64,000 bases of DNA from Nymphaea colorata (Eukaryota; Streptophyta; Magnoliopsida; Nymphaeales; Nymphaeaceae), in NCBI RefSeq assembly GCF_008831285.2, contig NC_045146.1, positions 9,808,972-9,872,971 of the forward strand. The letters are read 5' to 3'. The notes beneath the pieces are model-generated. The model did not search any database. It worked only from the letters and a program-made list of their open reading frames with translations, and was not told the DNA's origin. How positions within the stretch are numbered: position 1 is the first letter of the stretch; each line of letters begins with the position of its first letter. The position numbers and the translations under genes were made by a program. Shown one piece after another: positions 11,501 through 24,266 of this stretch.

Positions 11501-14500
11501 CATCTTTTGTAAAAGATATAAACCCTCTTTATCTAATCAAGAATCAGTAATCCATGCATAAATCTGCTCTCAAATCGATGATTTGATGGTGAAACCGATT
11601 ATTCCTTTTCAAAATTGTTAGAACCTTCCCCTCCTTCAACTGTTAGATATGTTTAGAAATGAAGGAGGCAAGTTTTAAAAATTAGTTTGAAAAGGGGGGC
11701 TTAACCCCACATTTTCCAAAATAGACATGTATTGTATCCTTAGTTGTTAAGATGTTGCCTAGGCGACGCTTAGTCATGGACTAGGTGACTTAGGGGGGGA
11801 TTTGGTGTTGGCGCCTAGGCGGTCCTGGGCTGGACTAGACACTAGCACACGTAGTCCATGGAAGGTGACTTTTCACCTTCAAAGAGTTTTTTTTTGTGTT
11901 TTCTGTTCAACATGTTTGCTGTGTGTTTTCAAAGTGTTTACTGTGTGTATAATGTGTTTCAAAGTATTCAAAGTGTTTTTCTGTGTGTTCTACCAGTATT
12001 TATTTGTCTATGAGTTCTGAAGAAACATGAGCACAAAGAAAGAGAATACGAGGAACACGATGTAACGTGGAAAAACCCTCAACAAGAGGAAAAAAACCAC
12101 AGATGAGGAGGAGCTGGTTGCCCACTAGCCGCCAGACTCTCTCTCTCTTAAGATTTCATTAACCATAAGGATTAGGGTTACACGACTTAAGTAATGCCCA
12201 ACAAGGGCTACAAGATGGATCGGGTATGGATTCAGACCCAGTCCCGAGACCCGTCTAACATACTTCAACACTCCCGCTCAAGTTGGGCATACATATCAAA
12301 CATGCCCAACTTGGATACATTTCTCTCGAATGAAGTTGAAGATAGAGCTTTCGTCAGAACATCAGCTGTTTGGTCTTCAGATCTCATGTAAGGAAGTACA
12401 AGTTCTTTAGCATCAATTCTCTCTCGAATTAAATGTCGGTCAATCTCAACATGCTTTGTTCTGTCATGAAGCACAGGGTTGTTGGCCAAGTTGATTGCAG
12501 ACTTGTTATCGCAATACATCTTCATTGGTTCTTCAACCTTTATACCAATATCCGTCAACAATACTTTTAGCCACAAAAGCTCTGAAACTCCCATAGCCAC
12601 TGCTCTGTATTCTGCTTCAGCACTGGAACGAGAACACACATCTTGCCTTTTACTTCTCCACACTATGAGATTCCCTCCCAAATAGATACAATAACCAGAG
12701 GTGGACCTCTTAGTGTCAATACAGCCTGCCTAGTCTGCATCTGAATAACCTTCAATCCCAAGAGTGTCTTGCTTGACATACAAAAGACCTTTGCCAGGAT
12801 TTCTCTTCAAGTAGCACAAGATACTGTCAACAGCCTTCAAGTGGGCATTCGTGGGAGCATGCATGAACTGACTCATCACATTCACAACAAAGGTAAATCA
12901 GGTCTAGTGAGAGTAAGATAAATCAACTTCCCTACAAGACATTGATATCTTCTTTTGGCCTCTTCACAGATAGGCTCCCCATCTCTAAGACTTAACTTAT
13001 GGCCAGCATATAGAGGAGTAGAAGCTGTTCTACACCCTAATTTCCCAGTCTCTTTTAACAAATCTAGGGTGTACTTCCGTTGATTTAGCACGAGGCTAGT
13101 CCCAGACCTAGCAATTTCAATGCCAAGAAAATATTTCAACTTACCAAGGTCCTTGAGATTAAACTCGATCGCCAACAGTTTCTTTAACTTAATTATTTCA
13201 TCTTCATCATCACCTGTGACAATCATATCATCAACATATACCAACAAAATAGTAACCTTTTGTTTATTTCTCTTCACAAAGAGTGTATGATCTCCATTCC
13301 CTTGATGGTATCCACATTGTCTCATGACAAGTCTAAGTCGTTCAAACCATGCTCGAGGAGATTGCTTGAGCCCATATAAAGCTTTCCTTAACTTGCAACA
13401 TTTTCCAGGTTCCTCATATCCTGGAGGCATACACATATATACTTCCTCTTCAAGGTCTCCATTGAGAAATGCATTCTTGACATCAAGTTGGTACATCTTC
13501 CACTCCTTCATCACAACTAAGGAGATAATGACTCTGACAGTCTTCATCTTCGCAACAGGAGCAAAGGTCTCCAAATAATCAATCCCATATTTCTGACTAA
13601 ACCCCTGGGCCACAAGACGAGCTTTGTATCTTTCAACACTTCCATCTGGTTTGTACTTGATGGTGTAGACCCACTTATATCCAACCAAGTGAGCCGCCTT
13701 AGGAATCTTTATAACTTCCCATGTCATGTTTCTTCTCAGGGCTTCCATCTCTTCTTGCATTGCATAAGTCCACTTGGGATCACTTCGAGCCTCAGCAACA
13801 TTCCTGGGAATCATAGCCAAAGAAAGAGAAGATACAAAACATTTGTAGTTCTTGCTCAGTCTAGAATATGAAACAAAATTACCAATAGGATGTTGAGTAC
13901 ATGACCTGACACCCTTTCGCAGGGCGATGGGAAGCTCTTCACTTGCAATAACAGTCTGAATCTCTTCTTCAACAGGTTGCTTCTGAGCACGACTTGGGTC
14001 ATCCAGGGAAGGACTAACTGGATTGGGAGCAGAATTCTCACCACCTATCATCTCCTCAGTACAGACTCTTCGCCTAAAATAAACTTGCCCAAACAGACGA
14101 TTGCATTCCTCTCCTGCCCCAGTAGAACACTCTCCATTTTTCTCTTGTTCAAGCACCTCAATAGAAGGACCAATGGATTCACGCCTGTAGTCTAAAAAAA
14201 CTGTAAACAGAATTTCTTGACTCGAAGAATATTCTTCCTTTGACATAGAATTCTCCCCCTGAAGAGGATTCTCACCAAAATAGGAAGTATGTTCAAGGAA
14301 AGTCACATCTTTGGTAACATAGGCACGACCAGTGGAAGGGTTCCCGACACTTATACCCTTTTTGAGTGGGAGAATAACCTAGAAATACGCCCTTAATAGA
14401 CCTTGGATCAAGCTTTTTAATGTGAGGACTATGATTATGAATAAAGCAAAGACTCCCCGGTAACATAGAGTGAGGCGTCTGCCCATTCAACACACGACTA

Positions 14501-17500
14501 GGCAAACGGTTTATAAAATACGCACTGGTCAACACAGCATCCCCCCAATACCTTTTAGGAACATGACGTTGAAAAAGAAGAGCTCGAGTCATATTCAATA
14601 ACTGACGATTCTTTCGTTCAACAACTCCATTTTGAGGAGGAGTATAACTACAAGAAGTCTCATGAACAATTCCTTTTTGTCGAAAGAAGTTATCAACAGA
14701 CTGACACATATACTCACGAGCATTGTCAGATCGAAAGGTCTTAACAGATGCTCTATATTGAGTTTCCACATAAGCAATGAAAGTCTCTATGGCAATAGGA
14801 ACTTCACTATGGTCTTTCAACAAGTAGACAATAGTGTGACGAGAACAATCATCTATAAAGGTGATAAAATACTGAAAACCATGATAAGAAGGAATCCCTG
14901 AAGGCCCCCACACATCAGAATGAATCATGGCAAATACCCCATTAGACCGATGGCTAGACAAAGGATATGAAGCCCTAACATGTTTGGCCAGGTGACAGAC
15001 ATCACAGGACACCATAGTCATATCTAACCTGGAACATAAATCAGGAAACAACTGTCTAAGAATTCCAAAAGGCAGGTGTCCAAGGCGCTCATGCCACCGT
15101 AGAAGCAATTGAAGGGACTCCTCTCTGTTCTTCGTTGCTTGACTGACTGCCGTCATGAGAGCCTGAGCAGTACGCATGGGTAAGCGATATAGCCCGTCAT
15201 AAGTCAGACCAATCCCAATCCTCTTCCCTGTCACCAAGTCCTGCATAACACAACGATCAGCAGAAAAAATTAGTTCGCAATTCAACTCTTTTGTAATCTT
15301 GCTAACCGACAAGAGGTTCAAGGGAAGATGGGGAACATGTAGAGCATTGTGGACAAAGAACTTGTTCAAAAGTGGGAGATTCCCTTTCCCAGCCACAGAG
15401 ATAGAGGAACCATTAGCAAGAGAAACACGTTCCTTTCCTGACGAAAGCTTATACCCATGAAAGACTTTAGGATCGCCGGTCATGTGGTGAGTAGCGCCAC
15501 TGTCGATGATCCACTCTCCCATAGGGGAATCCGCCATCACGTCGATCGAACACCCAAATTTCTCCTGCAGTGACAAAGGGCAGCCGCGGCAATGGGGAGC
15601 ACGCAGCAACTGGTGTGAGCAGAGGTGCTGGAACTTTGCAGCAGACCCGCAGGAGAACAATGATGCAGGGAGTAGAGGCAGCGCTAGACGGAAAGGCAAC
15701 ACCAGGAAGCAGGTCGGGCGACGGAAGACGTTGTTGGTCAGGCGGAGCAGGGAGCAGGTCGGGCGCCGATATGGACGGCGCAGAGGGCGACGGCAGGGAG
15801 GAAGGGGGGCGACAGCGAACGGTGGCAGCAATGGAGGGCACCACTGGAGTAGGGCCGACCCAGAAGGCGACGACGCAAAGGATGATGGCAGGGAGCAGGG
15901 CGCGACGTCAGGGAGCAGGTCGACGGCGCGGTCGTAAGGGCGGTGACGCCGGTGGCGGTGTCAGCAGCGTCGTCGGACGATGCAGCAGAAAGGTAACGGC
16001 GTCGGACACTGCGGCGGCGGTGGAAACGACGACGGTGACAGCAGCGGCGGCGGGTGAAGAAAACTCCACGATCACCAAAAAAGTCCCAATCTCGTGGGCT
16101 CTGATACCATGAAGAAACACGAGCATAGAGAAAGAGAATACGAGGAACACGATGTAACGTGGAAAAACCCTCAACAAGAGGAAAAAAACCACAGATGAGG
16201 AGGAGCTGGTTGCCCACTAGCCGCCAGACTCTCTCTCTCTTAAGATTTCATTAACCATAAGGATTAGGGTTACACGACTTAAGTAATGCCCAACAAAGGC
16301 TACAAGATGGATCGGGTATGGATTCGGGCCCGGTCCCGAGACCCGTCTAACATACTTCACAAGTTCCATATTTGTTTGTGTATATATGTAACTTGTTACA
16401 TCATTAAAAGCTTTTATGGTAACTGGTTTCCTCTTCTAACTCTCCATACATTGAATGCAATCCTATCATTATTGGTAACTGATTTCTTCTTCTATCTTTT
16501 CTTTCATAAATTTTGGTAACTGATTTCTTCTTCTATTTCTTTATATGTTGAACTAATCTCCATACACAAAAAACTGTTTAAGGCCTTGCATTTGACCAGA
16601 ACCAACTATAGCCTGACATTTCACTATTTGTCAAATACAACTTGAAAAACCTAAAGCTGTTTGTCAATGCATTTGATCAGAACCAACTATATCCTGGTAT
16701 TCCACTATTTGCCAATGCATTAAACATTTTATTTTGCTGTTTTATAAATTGATTTTGATTAATCCTAACTTGCTAACATGCTATAACATATAAAACATAA
16801 AACTAACATTTTAAAATTAAAAATAACGAAGCAAAAATGCAATGACTTTTGGCACATGGTGCTTAGGCAGCGGCTAGCTGCCTTGACAACTAAGATTGTA
16901 TCGTACAATATACGTCGTGTATCACACTGTACATATGATACCTGTTACGACCAGAGAGAGAGAGAAGCCAAAAAGATGCCCTTTACGTAACCCTAATCTC
17001 AAAGAGATTAGGGCTGGCGATACACTAATCAGTCCAAGAAACATAAGAAAATATTTAAAGACCTACTCTCCAACTTTCTAATATTGCAGAAACACTCTAA
17101 TCGACTGTGTAGACTGTAGAGTATTTAACACTTCCCTTCCAGTTGGAGCTTAGATATCAATCATGCTCGGCTTATTACAACCTTTCAGGAAATCGCTTAT
17201 GGAAAGAGCCTTGGTAAAAATATCAGCTGCCTGATCTTTTGAGGAGACATAAATAGTGCTAATAACTCCTTTTTGTACTAAGTTCCGAACATAGTGGCAA
17301 TCCATTTCAATCTGTTTCGTCATCTCATGGAAGACAAGATTGTTTGCAATATAGGTTTGTTGCCTTGTTGTCACAATACATCTTCGTTGGGAGCAATGTT
17401 ATCCGTATCGTACGATACGGACGCGTATCGTACGATACGTATCGTATAGGTCAAGAAAACCTATACGATACGATGTTTAAAGACGATACGCGTCTGTATC

Positions 17501-20500
17501 GTACACGTATCGCACGATACGGGGGCCGTATCGTACGATACGGGCGATACACCCCCATATCGTACGATACGGGTTAAAACACAAAATTTTTTATTTTTTA
17601 AAGTTTAAACACTCCTCCCTCTCTCTCTTCTTGTATTTAAAGACTCCAAGAGACGTAGGAGGGAGAGATTTTGCACATTTTCATAAAAAATAACCAAGGA
17701 TTCATCGATTTGGAAAATATTATCGTTAAATCATGAAAGATGATAAGTTGATAACTATATGTTTTGAACTTATAAAATTGTGATGTAATATAAGTCCTAA
17801 AACTCAAAGTCCTAAGACTCTAAGTCTTAAGATTCTATAAAATTTTCAAGTTTAAAATTGTGATGGATGCTTATTATGTTATTTTGAATATCTAATTTCT
17901 AATTTTTGTATGCGTTGTTGACACACATGAATGTTCCTTATGTATGATGATCTTTTTTATATTTGAATATATTTTTCTTGATTTCTTATTTTTTGTTTAT
18001 TTTTTCAGATTTTTAATAAATTTTCTCTATTTTTTCTGATTTTTAAATATTTTTTAAAATTAAAAAATTAATTTTACGATACGCTACGCTACGTTTACGA
18101 TACGTTACGATACAGCGTATAGGTCAGCCCGACCGATACGCGATACGCTACGCCTTTTATAACATTGGTTGGGAGATTCACTGAAACACCCAAATCTAGA
18201 AGCTCTGATCTGACTCATGACATTTCAACCATAGTTTGAGTCATAGCCCTATATTCAGACTCAGTACTAGATCGAGCCACCACATTCTGCTTCTTGCTCC
18301 TCCAAGAAATAAGATTACCTCCCACTAATACACAAAAAACCTGTAGTAGACTTCCTGTCATCTACAAACTTTACCATCACTATAAACTTCTATGTGAACA
18401 CCTTCTCCATGTTTGAATCATAACCCCTTTCTCGGGACTGATTTCAACTATCTTACTACCATTAGTGCAGCCTCCCAATGAAGCTTTCGGGGTTTTTCTA
18501 TGAATTGACTTAGCTTATTTACAATAAAGCTAATGTCAAGTCATGTAACAGTCAAATATAAAAATTTTCCTATCAGAGATCTGTAAGATCTAGAGTCAAA
18601 CTGCTCTGATTCATCATCATGGATATGAACTCGAGGATTCATAGGAAGTGTGGCAGGTTTAGCCCCCAATAAACCTGTTTCTTGCATAAGATCAAGAACA
18701 TATTTTTTTTTGAGACACTACAACTCCTTTACTACTACGTGCCACCTCAATACCAAGAAAATAACGAAGTTGACCAATGTTCTTTGTGACAAAGTGCTTC
18801 TTTAGGAACTCCTTTGTCTGAGCTATCTCTTGATTACTTTTCCCGGTGATCATCAACATATACAATCAATATCACGATATCAGATGTGTCTCGTTTGATG
18901 AGCAACAAGTGATCAAGCTGGGATCTTCGAAATCCACACTTAGATACAACCTCAGTTAGCTTATGGAACCATGCACGATGACTTTGTTTCAGTCCATGGA
19001 TAGCCTTCTTTAGTTTGCATACCTTGGAACACTTGTCATTGTTGCTCAAAACCAGGCGGTTGCTACATATAGACGGTTTCAGAGAGATCTCCATAGAAAA
19101 AGACATTTTTCACATCCAGTTGAAATAGAGGCCAATCTTGCTGGACAACAAGAGATATAATCAGTCGAATAGTACCCAACCGAGCCACAGACGAAAATGT
19201 CTCAAAGAAGTCAACCCCATACGTTTGTGTATATCATTTAGCGACAAAGCAAGCTTTAAACCGTTCAACTGAATCATCAGAATGATACTTGATGGTAAAT
19301 ACCCATTTGGAGCCAACCACATCACAATGCATTGGTGGATCCACCAAGTCCCACGTCTCCCTATAAAGTCTCCCTATAAATAAGAGCATCCATTTCCTCC
19401 TGCATGGCTGGCCTCCACCGTGAATCTAATAAGACTTGATGGTGAGAAGACGAGATAATGTGACTAGACATAGCCCGATCAAACTGCACCAAATTTGTAC
19501 TCAGATAGTAGAGAGCAATGTTGTAAAACGTGTATCGTAAGCCGTATCGGTCGGGCTTTAAGATACGCCGTATCGTAACGTATCGTAACTGTATCGTAAA
19601 TTTTTAAAAAATAATAATAATAAATCAGAAAAAATTAAAAAAAATCGGAAAATTCATAAAAAAAATCAGAAAAAATTAAAAATAATAAATTCTTCATAGA
19701 AAACATGTTTTGGTCTTTTAGATAATGATAGACTTATTATTTTGCTAAATGCTATAAACTTACGCGTTCACGCGGACGGTTCATCATTCATTCTTCATAG
19801 ACATCAAAATTCATAACAATATTATTCTTTTTCATCTTCATCTTCATGGTTTAGAAAAACCCCTTTCCTTCCAATGGGAATCAGCCACCCATGCACAAAT
19901 CCATGGTTTAATAGATGATTTCACAATGGAAATCGATGATTTCCCTCTAAGGCGGTACAATCTATAGATTAGAAATGAAGAAGGGGTGAGTTTTTATAAA
20001 AAAAAACTCGAAAAAATGGTTTCAATCCCCCTTTTTAGAGATCAGCCCGTATCGTACGATACGGGGGCTCGTATCGCACGTATCGTACGATACAGGTACG
20101 ATACACCCCCATTTACGATACAGGGGGTGTATCGTATCGTATTTTGTAAATGATACGGCCCCGTATCGTACGATACGTACAACACTGGTAGAGAGAATTA
20201 AAAATTAGATGTAGTGTGCATTGTTGCTTGCCCTTGCGAATAGCAATAGGTAGATCATCTGTGGAGTAGTCATCATTTAAACCTGAGTCAGTCTTATCAG
20301 TGGAGCTTACCTCTTGAGAAGGTGCTGGTGGGTGGTTTGGGGAGGAAAAATGTTCGTGACGACGAGTGTAGACTAAGGGAGGATCAAGGAAACAATCATG
20401 TGACATAGGTGGAGAAGGGGGAATTGACTCAAGTGACACAGGAGGAATAAGAAGAGGAATAGAAACTGACATCTCAGACGTAGAGGGACTAGGACTCAAA

Positions 20501-23500
20501 GAATGTAACATCCGCATTGATAATCTCTTTCTTTGTCTGGGGGTCAAAGCACTTATAGCCTTTTTGATTGGTAGAATGTCTAATAAATACACATTTGATG
20601 GCTTGGGCAGCAAACTTGTTTTTGTTAGGGCCTAGGGCGTGTGCAAAACAGGTGCATCCAAATACTTTGGGAGATATATGAAATAATGAACGATCTGGAT
20701 ATAAAATTTAAATGGGAATGCGTTCTAAATAGAGTCCCTCACATTCAGGGCTGCCATCAATCATCTTTCCAGTTAGTAAGTCTTGAAAAGAACATGAACT
20801 AGGGTAAAAAATGACTCTACATTGTAAATCACTAGCCAGTTGCTTAACATATAACAAATTAACAGGGAATCAATGAACATATAGCACATGTGTAATGGTG
20901 CTTGAGTGTGAGAGGTAAATATCATTGCTGCCCAAAACAGGGGACAACTTGCCATCAGCTAGTCGGACATCTTGTCGAGTAGAGAATCTGATGAAGGAAG
21001 AAAACATCTGCGGCTGATTACAACAGGGCTTGGATGCTCCTGAATCTATCATCTACATCATACCTAGGTCATCGGTAGGGGCACCAATGGAGAAGGTTGA
21101 GTTTACTGCTAATGTGGTGGCAGATCTCTAAACAAGAACAAGATCATATTCATTTTTACTTAAGTGAATATGACGTGGGTGTAAGAGAATCAATAGAAGA
21201 CCCAACCATAGATATAGTCGCCTTCGAGAAAGCTGCTTGGGATGAAGAAGACCCTTTGGCTGCAGTGATTCTACCTCCACCACCCTCGGATAGACTAATA
21301 GAATGAAGATGAGGATGCTTATCCTAACAAATGGCCCAATTTGCCATAAAATGTACATTGAAACCTGCCACGTCCTGCACCGCGGCTTTACCACGTCCTC
21401 TAGCTCCAACATAAGGACTATGGCCACGTCCTGCACCACGATTTTACCATGTCCTCTAGCTCCAACATAAGGACTATGGCCACGTCCTCCTGATATCACA
21501 AGTGCAGATTCTGGCGTATCATGCGTAGGCTGAGAAAGAGTGACTGCAAGACGACTCAATCTATTATATGTGTCTGCTAATCTGGAAGATCATTGCCTGT
21601 GAGGATTTGAGACTTTGCCACAGAGTACTTTGAAGATAACCCAGATAGAAACTTTGCTACCATACTAGTTTTAAGGTGTGATGCATAGCAATGTTTGCAA
21701 GACAGACAAAGAGCTTTTAACCATTCATATGCAGCAATTAATGTAGCAAAATATTGTGACAGGTCTTGATCTCCTTGCCGTATGTTACAAAGCTCCTCTT
21801 CCAGTTGTAGAATCTTAATAACATTAGTAGCATGAAAATATGTCTTCTTCAAGAAAGACTCTATATCTTTAGCCCTGGTGTAGTATGCAATTGTTGGAGC
21901 TATACGGGACTCTACACTGTTCATAATCCATGACATTACAATGTTATTATCTTCATCCCACAGAGCATATTTCCTCTTTTTCTCAGGAGGTTCATCTTCT
22001 TCAAGAATATATTTCTTCCTATGACCAGCCACAGACATCATAAACACCCTAGACCAGATTTCATAGTTTGAACCATTAAGTTTGATCGTGGTTCCATATG
22101 AGAAAGAATTTCCAGCCATCTTGTAGTCATTAGAACCCTCAAACATATTACCATTAGCCATAGCAAAACCCCACATAGAATTTTTCGCACAATATATGTA
22201 TGTATAAGATGCAACAGTCAACAACAGTCGAGAAAGGTATCTCTACGGACCACAGAAATATTAAACCAAATATAATAAGCTGGGCAACACAAAAGGATCA
22301 CAATCACTAGTCCTGAATCAAACCTGAACCGTCTAACAAGAGAAGATACCACCTTATTACTGTTTCAGCCGATGACTGCTGCAGCCCAGTCTTAGTGATC
22401 CCATATACGACTGCACATAGGACTAGCAATTTTAACCACCATTCACGTATGGCAGATCAATTCTGCTATACTGCTCCACGTGATCATCTGATTACTTCTT
22501 AACCAATGTCCACATATGGCAGATCACTGCTACAATACTCTAATCATCATCCACAGCCAGCATATTCTGATCACGCTTGAAACTGCATCCACGAACAGTA
22601 GAAAAATATTTTCCTGCTCCACACGATCCACATGAGGATCTGATCACACCTTCCACACAGGCGTGATCAGGTCCTCCATGCAGCAAGGTCTATCCTCTTA
22701 TCTCCTCTTTGCTGATTGAGATAGATGACAATAGAAGATAAGAGGAAAAGAGATAAGAAGATGCCGGAGAAGAGGGAACAAGTCGCCAGAGAGAGGTGCC
22801 CCGGAAAATCTGCTTGGCTGCCAGCGTTAGGTCGTTCTTGGCTCTGATGCCATGTTACGATCAGAGAGAGAGAGAAGCCAAAAAGATGTCCTTTACGTAA
22901 CCCTAATCTCAAAGTTAAAGAGATTAGGGCTGGCGATACAATAATTACAAATTCAGTCCAAGAAACATAAGAAAATATTTAAAGACCTATTCTCCAACTT
23001 TCTAATATTGCAGAATCACTCTAATCGACTGTCTATAGTATTTAACAATGCCACGATACACAAGCTGTTTGCGATACAGGTGGTGTATCGTGTCGTAAAT
23101 CTAAAAAGTGATGATATGCATCGTACAATACAGCCCCGTATGCACCATATGATACAGCCCCGCATCGTACGATACATACAACACTAAATATGCGATTTTT
23201 TTTTCGTGTTGTTTTACAATCATTGTTGATCTGATGTATGGGTGAGTATTATTAACCTCTTGGTCCTCTTATTCTCTCCCCCCTTCCCCCATTGTTTTCT
23301 TTCTTTAGTTTTGTCTTTTGAAGGAACAGCAGTCTCATTTTGAACAACGGATACATAATGATTGTGAAAGTAAGCAACGTTGCACTGTGTTGATGATAGG
23401 TTATGCCAAAATAGCAAAAACATACAAATGCAATTAATTGGAGCTGCGGTTTTGAAATTTCATGATCTCAAACCATGATTTCTGTTTCTTTTTTTGTTTT

Positions 23501-24200
23501 TATTCTTTTGTAGAGAACAAGCAACAGATCGAAAAAGCTGAAGAGGAGGAGCGCTTAAAGAAGGAAAAAGAAGCAGAGAAGTTAAAAGAAACTGGGAAAA
23601 AAGTAGAGCAAGTAAATGAACTAGAGGAAACTCCACCTGCGACACCTGATGAGGCGGTAAGAGGATCACCTGAGTCACCTGATCAGGTTAGGTTTCTCAC
23701 TTAATATGCTGTTTCAGTTTCGTGGCTGCACTATTTTGGCCCATAATTTAGTTACGGCCTGGGCTGTGTTTGGAAGGGAGGTGTCCTAACAATTTTTGAT
23801 TGAATATAAAGAATCCTGACCTTATTGTTGGTTGTCAAACCACTGACTAGTCGGCCTAGTCAGTGGTCAACTAGGCCTTGGCCTGAAAGTCACCAAGGCC
23901 TAGTTGGGTGTCTAGATCATTGACTGCCTAGTTGGTAGGGTGGTTTACGCTCATGCTTTTATATCTGTGTTTTTTTATCTTTCTTTTAGAGTAGGATAAC
24001 TTATAAAAAGTTTAAAAACCATTGTAAAAGTTAGATGTGCCATATAATTCTTTATTTTTCTCCGTCTGGGTTTGGATGGGAAAATCCTCTGGCCTCTCAT
24101 AGCATACTGATGCATTGCACTAGACAGTGTTCAGTCACACCCACCCGATGCAATGTGGCAGGTGATTGTGATTGGACGGAGCTCAAGATGGCTTGGGGGT

Positions 24201-24266
<66 letters not shown>

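Larger units (their letters stand above)
12018..16361 (-). mobile_element. Ty1/copia LTR retrotransposon TE1, gag-deleted
   Basis: Complete element of 4344 bp bounded by LTRs and a perfect 5-bp target duplication AGTTC (12013-12017 and 16362-16366). Order on the minus strand: 5' LTR, primer-binding site for initiator tRNA-Met (16097-16109), GC-rich leader, protease, integrase, reverse transcriptase, RNase H, polypurine tract, 3' LTR. No gag domain is present, since the leader runs straight into protease. The frame is broken at several points. The two LTRs differ at roughly 7 positions in 250 by eye, so insertion is fairly recent. Confidence 0.95.
11739..16894. mobile_element. Family B hAT-like element B1, split by copia TE1
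   Basis: Inverted ends CTTAGTTGTTAAG and CTTGACAACTAAG, with perfect 8-bp target duplication ATTGTATC (11731-11738 and 16895-16902) in A1b. Without TE1 and its 5-bp duplication it is about 807 bp. The ends carry CCTAGGCG-type sequence and the inside is AT-rich and non-coding. The plus-strand open frame at 11802-12020 in it has no recognisable product. Confidence 0.85.
16943..23047 (-). mobile_element. Ty1/copia LTR retrotransposon TE4, integrase-core deleted
   Basis: 6105 bp between LTRs, with flanks ATACC (16938-16942) and ATGCC (23048-23052) as a target duplication with one mismatch. It belongs to a different copia lineage from TE1-TE3, judged by its gag and LTR. The PBS complement is GGCTCTGATGCCA (22840-22852). 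Minus-strand order: gag, protease, (integrase core missing), linker, RT, RNase H. Two family A elements (A2 and A3) have landed in it. LTR copies differ by several substitutions and indels of 6-8 bp, so it is older than TE1-TE3. Confidence 0.9.
10170..23186. mobile_element. Family A hAT-like element A1b, host of the intron 4 nest
   Basis: The left end reads AAATGTTGTAAAAAGC and the right end ACATACAACACTA, inverted copies of the family TIR (CARTGTTGTA). Removing the insertions inside it (A1a with its target duplication, B1 with TE1, TE4 with A2 and A3) leaves about 876 bp, close to the 859 bp of A1a. The two match throughout: shared subterminal TATCGTA repeats, and shared internal sequence such as CATTCATAATCTTTATCATC. 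The flanking target duplication is no longer recognisable, which fits its being the oldest layer. It codes for nothing and must have depended on a transposase from elsewhere. Confidence 0.8.

Noticed and set aside
10170-11730. A simple tandem duplication of an AT-rich repeat
   Set aside because: TIRs, the 7-of-8 target duplication and the reconstructed length show a nested insertion of one family A element in another.
15506-16112. Long plus-strand open frames rich in Gly, Arg and Ala
   Set aside because: They are antisense to the GC-rich leader of TE1. The same composition leaves several frames open on both strands.
17394-17580. A CRISPR-like or satellite array of TATCGTACGATA units
   Set aside because: Spacing is irregular with no unique spacers, and the unit lies only at the ends of elements with TIRs and target duplications.
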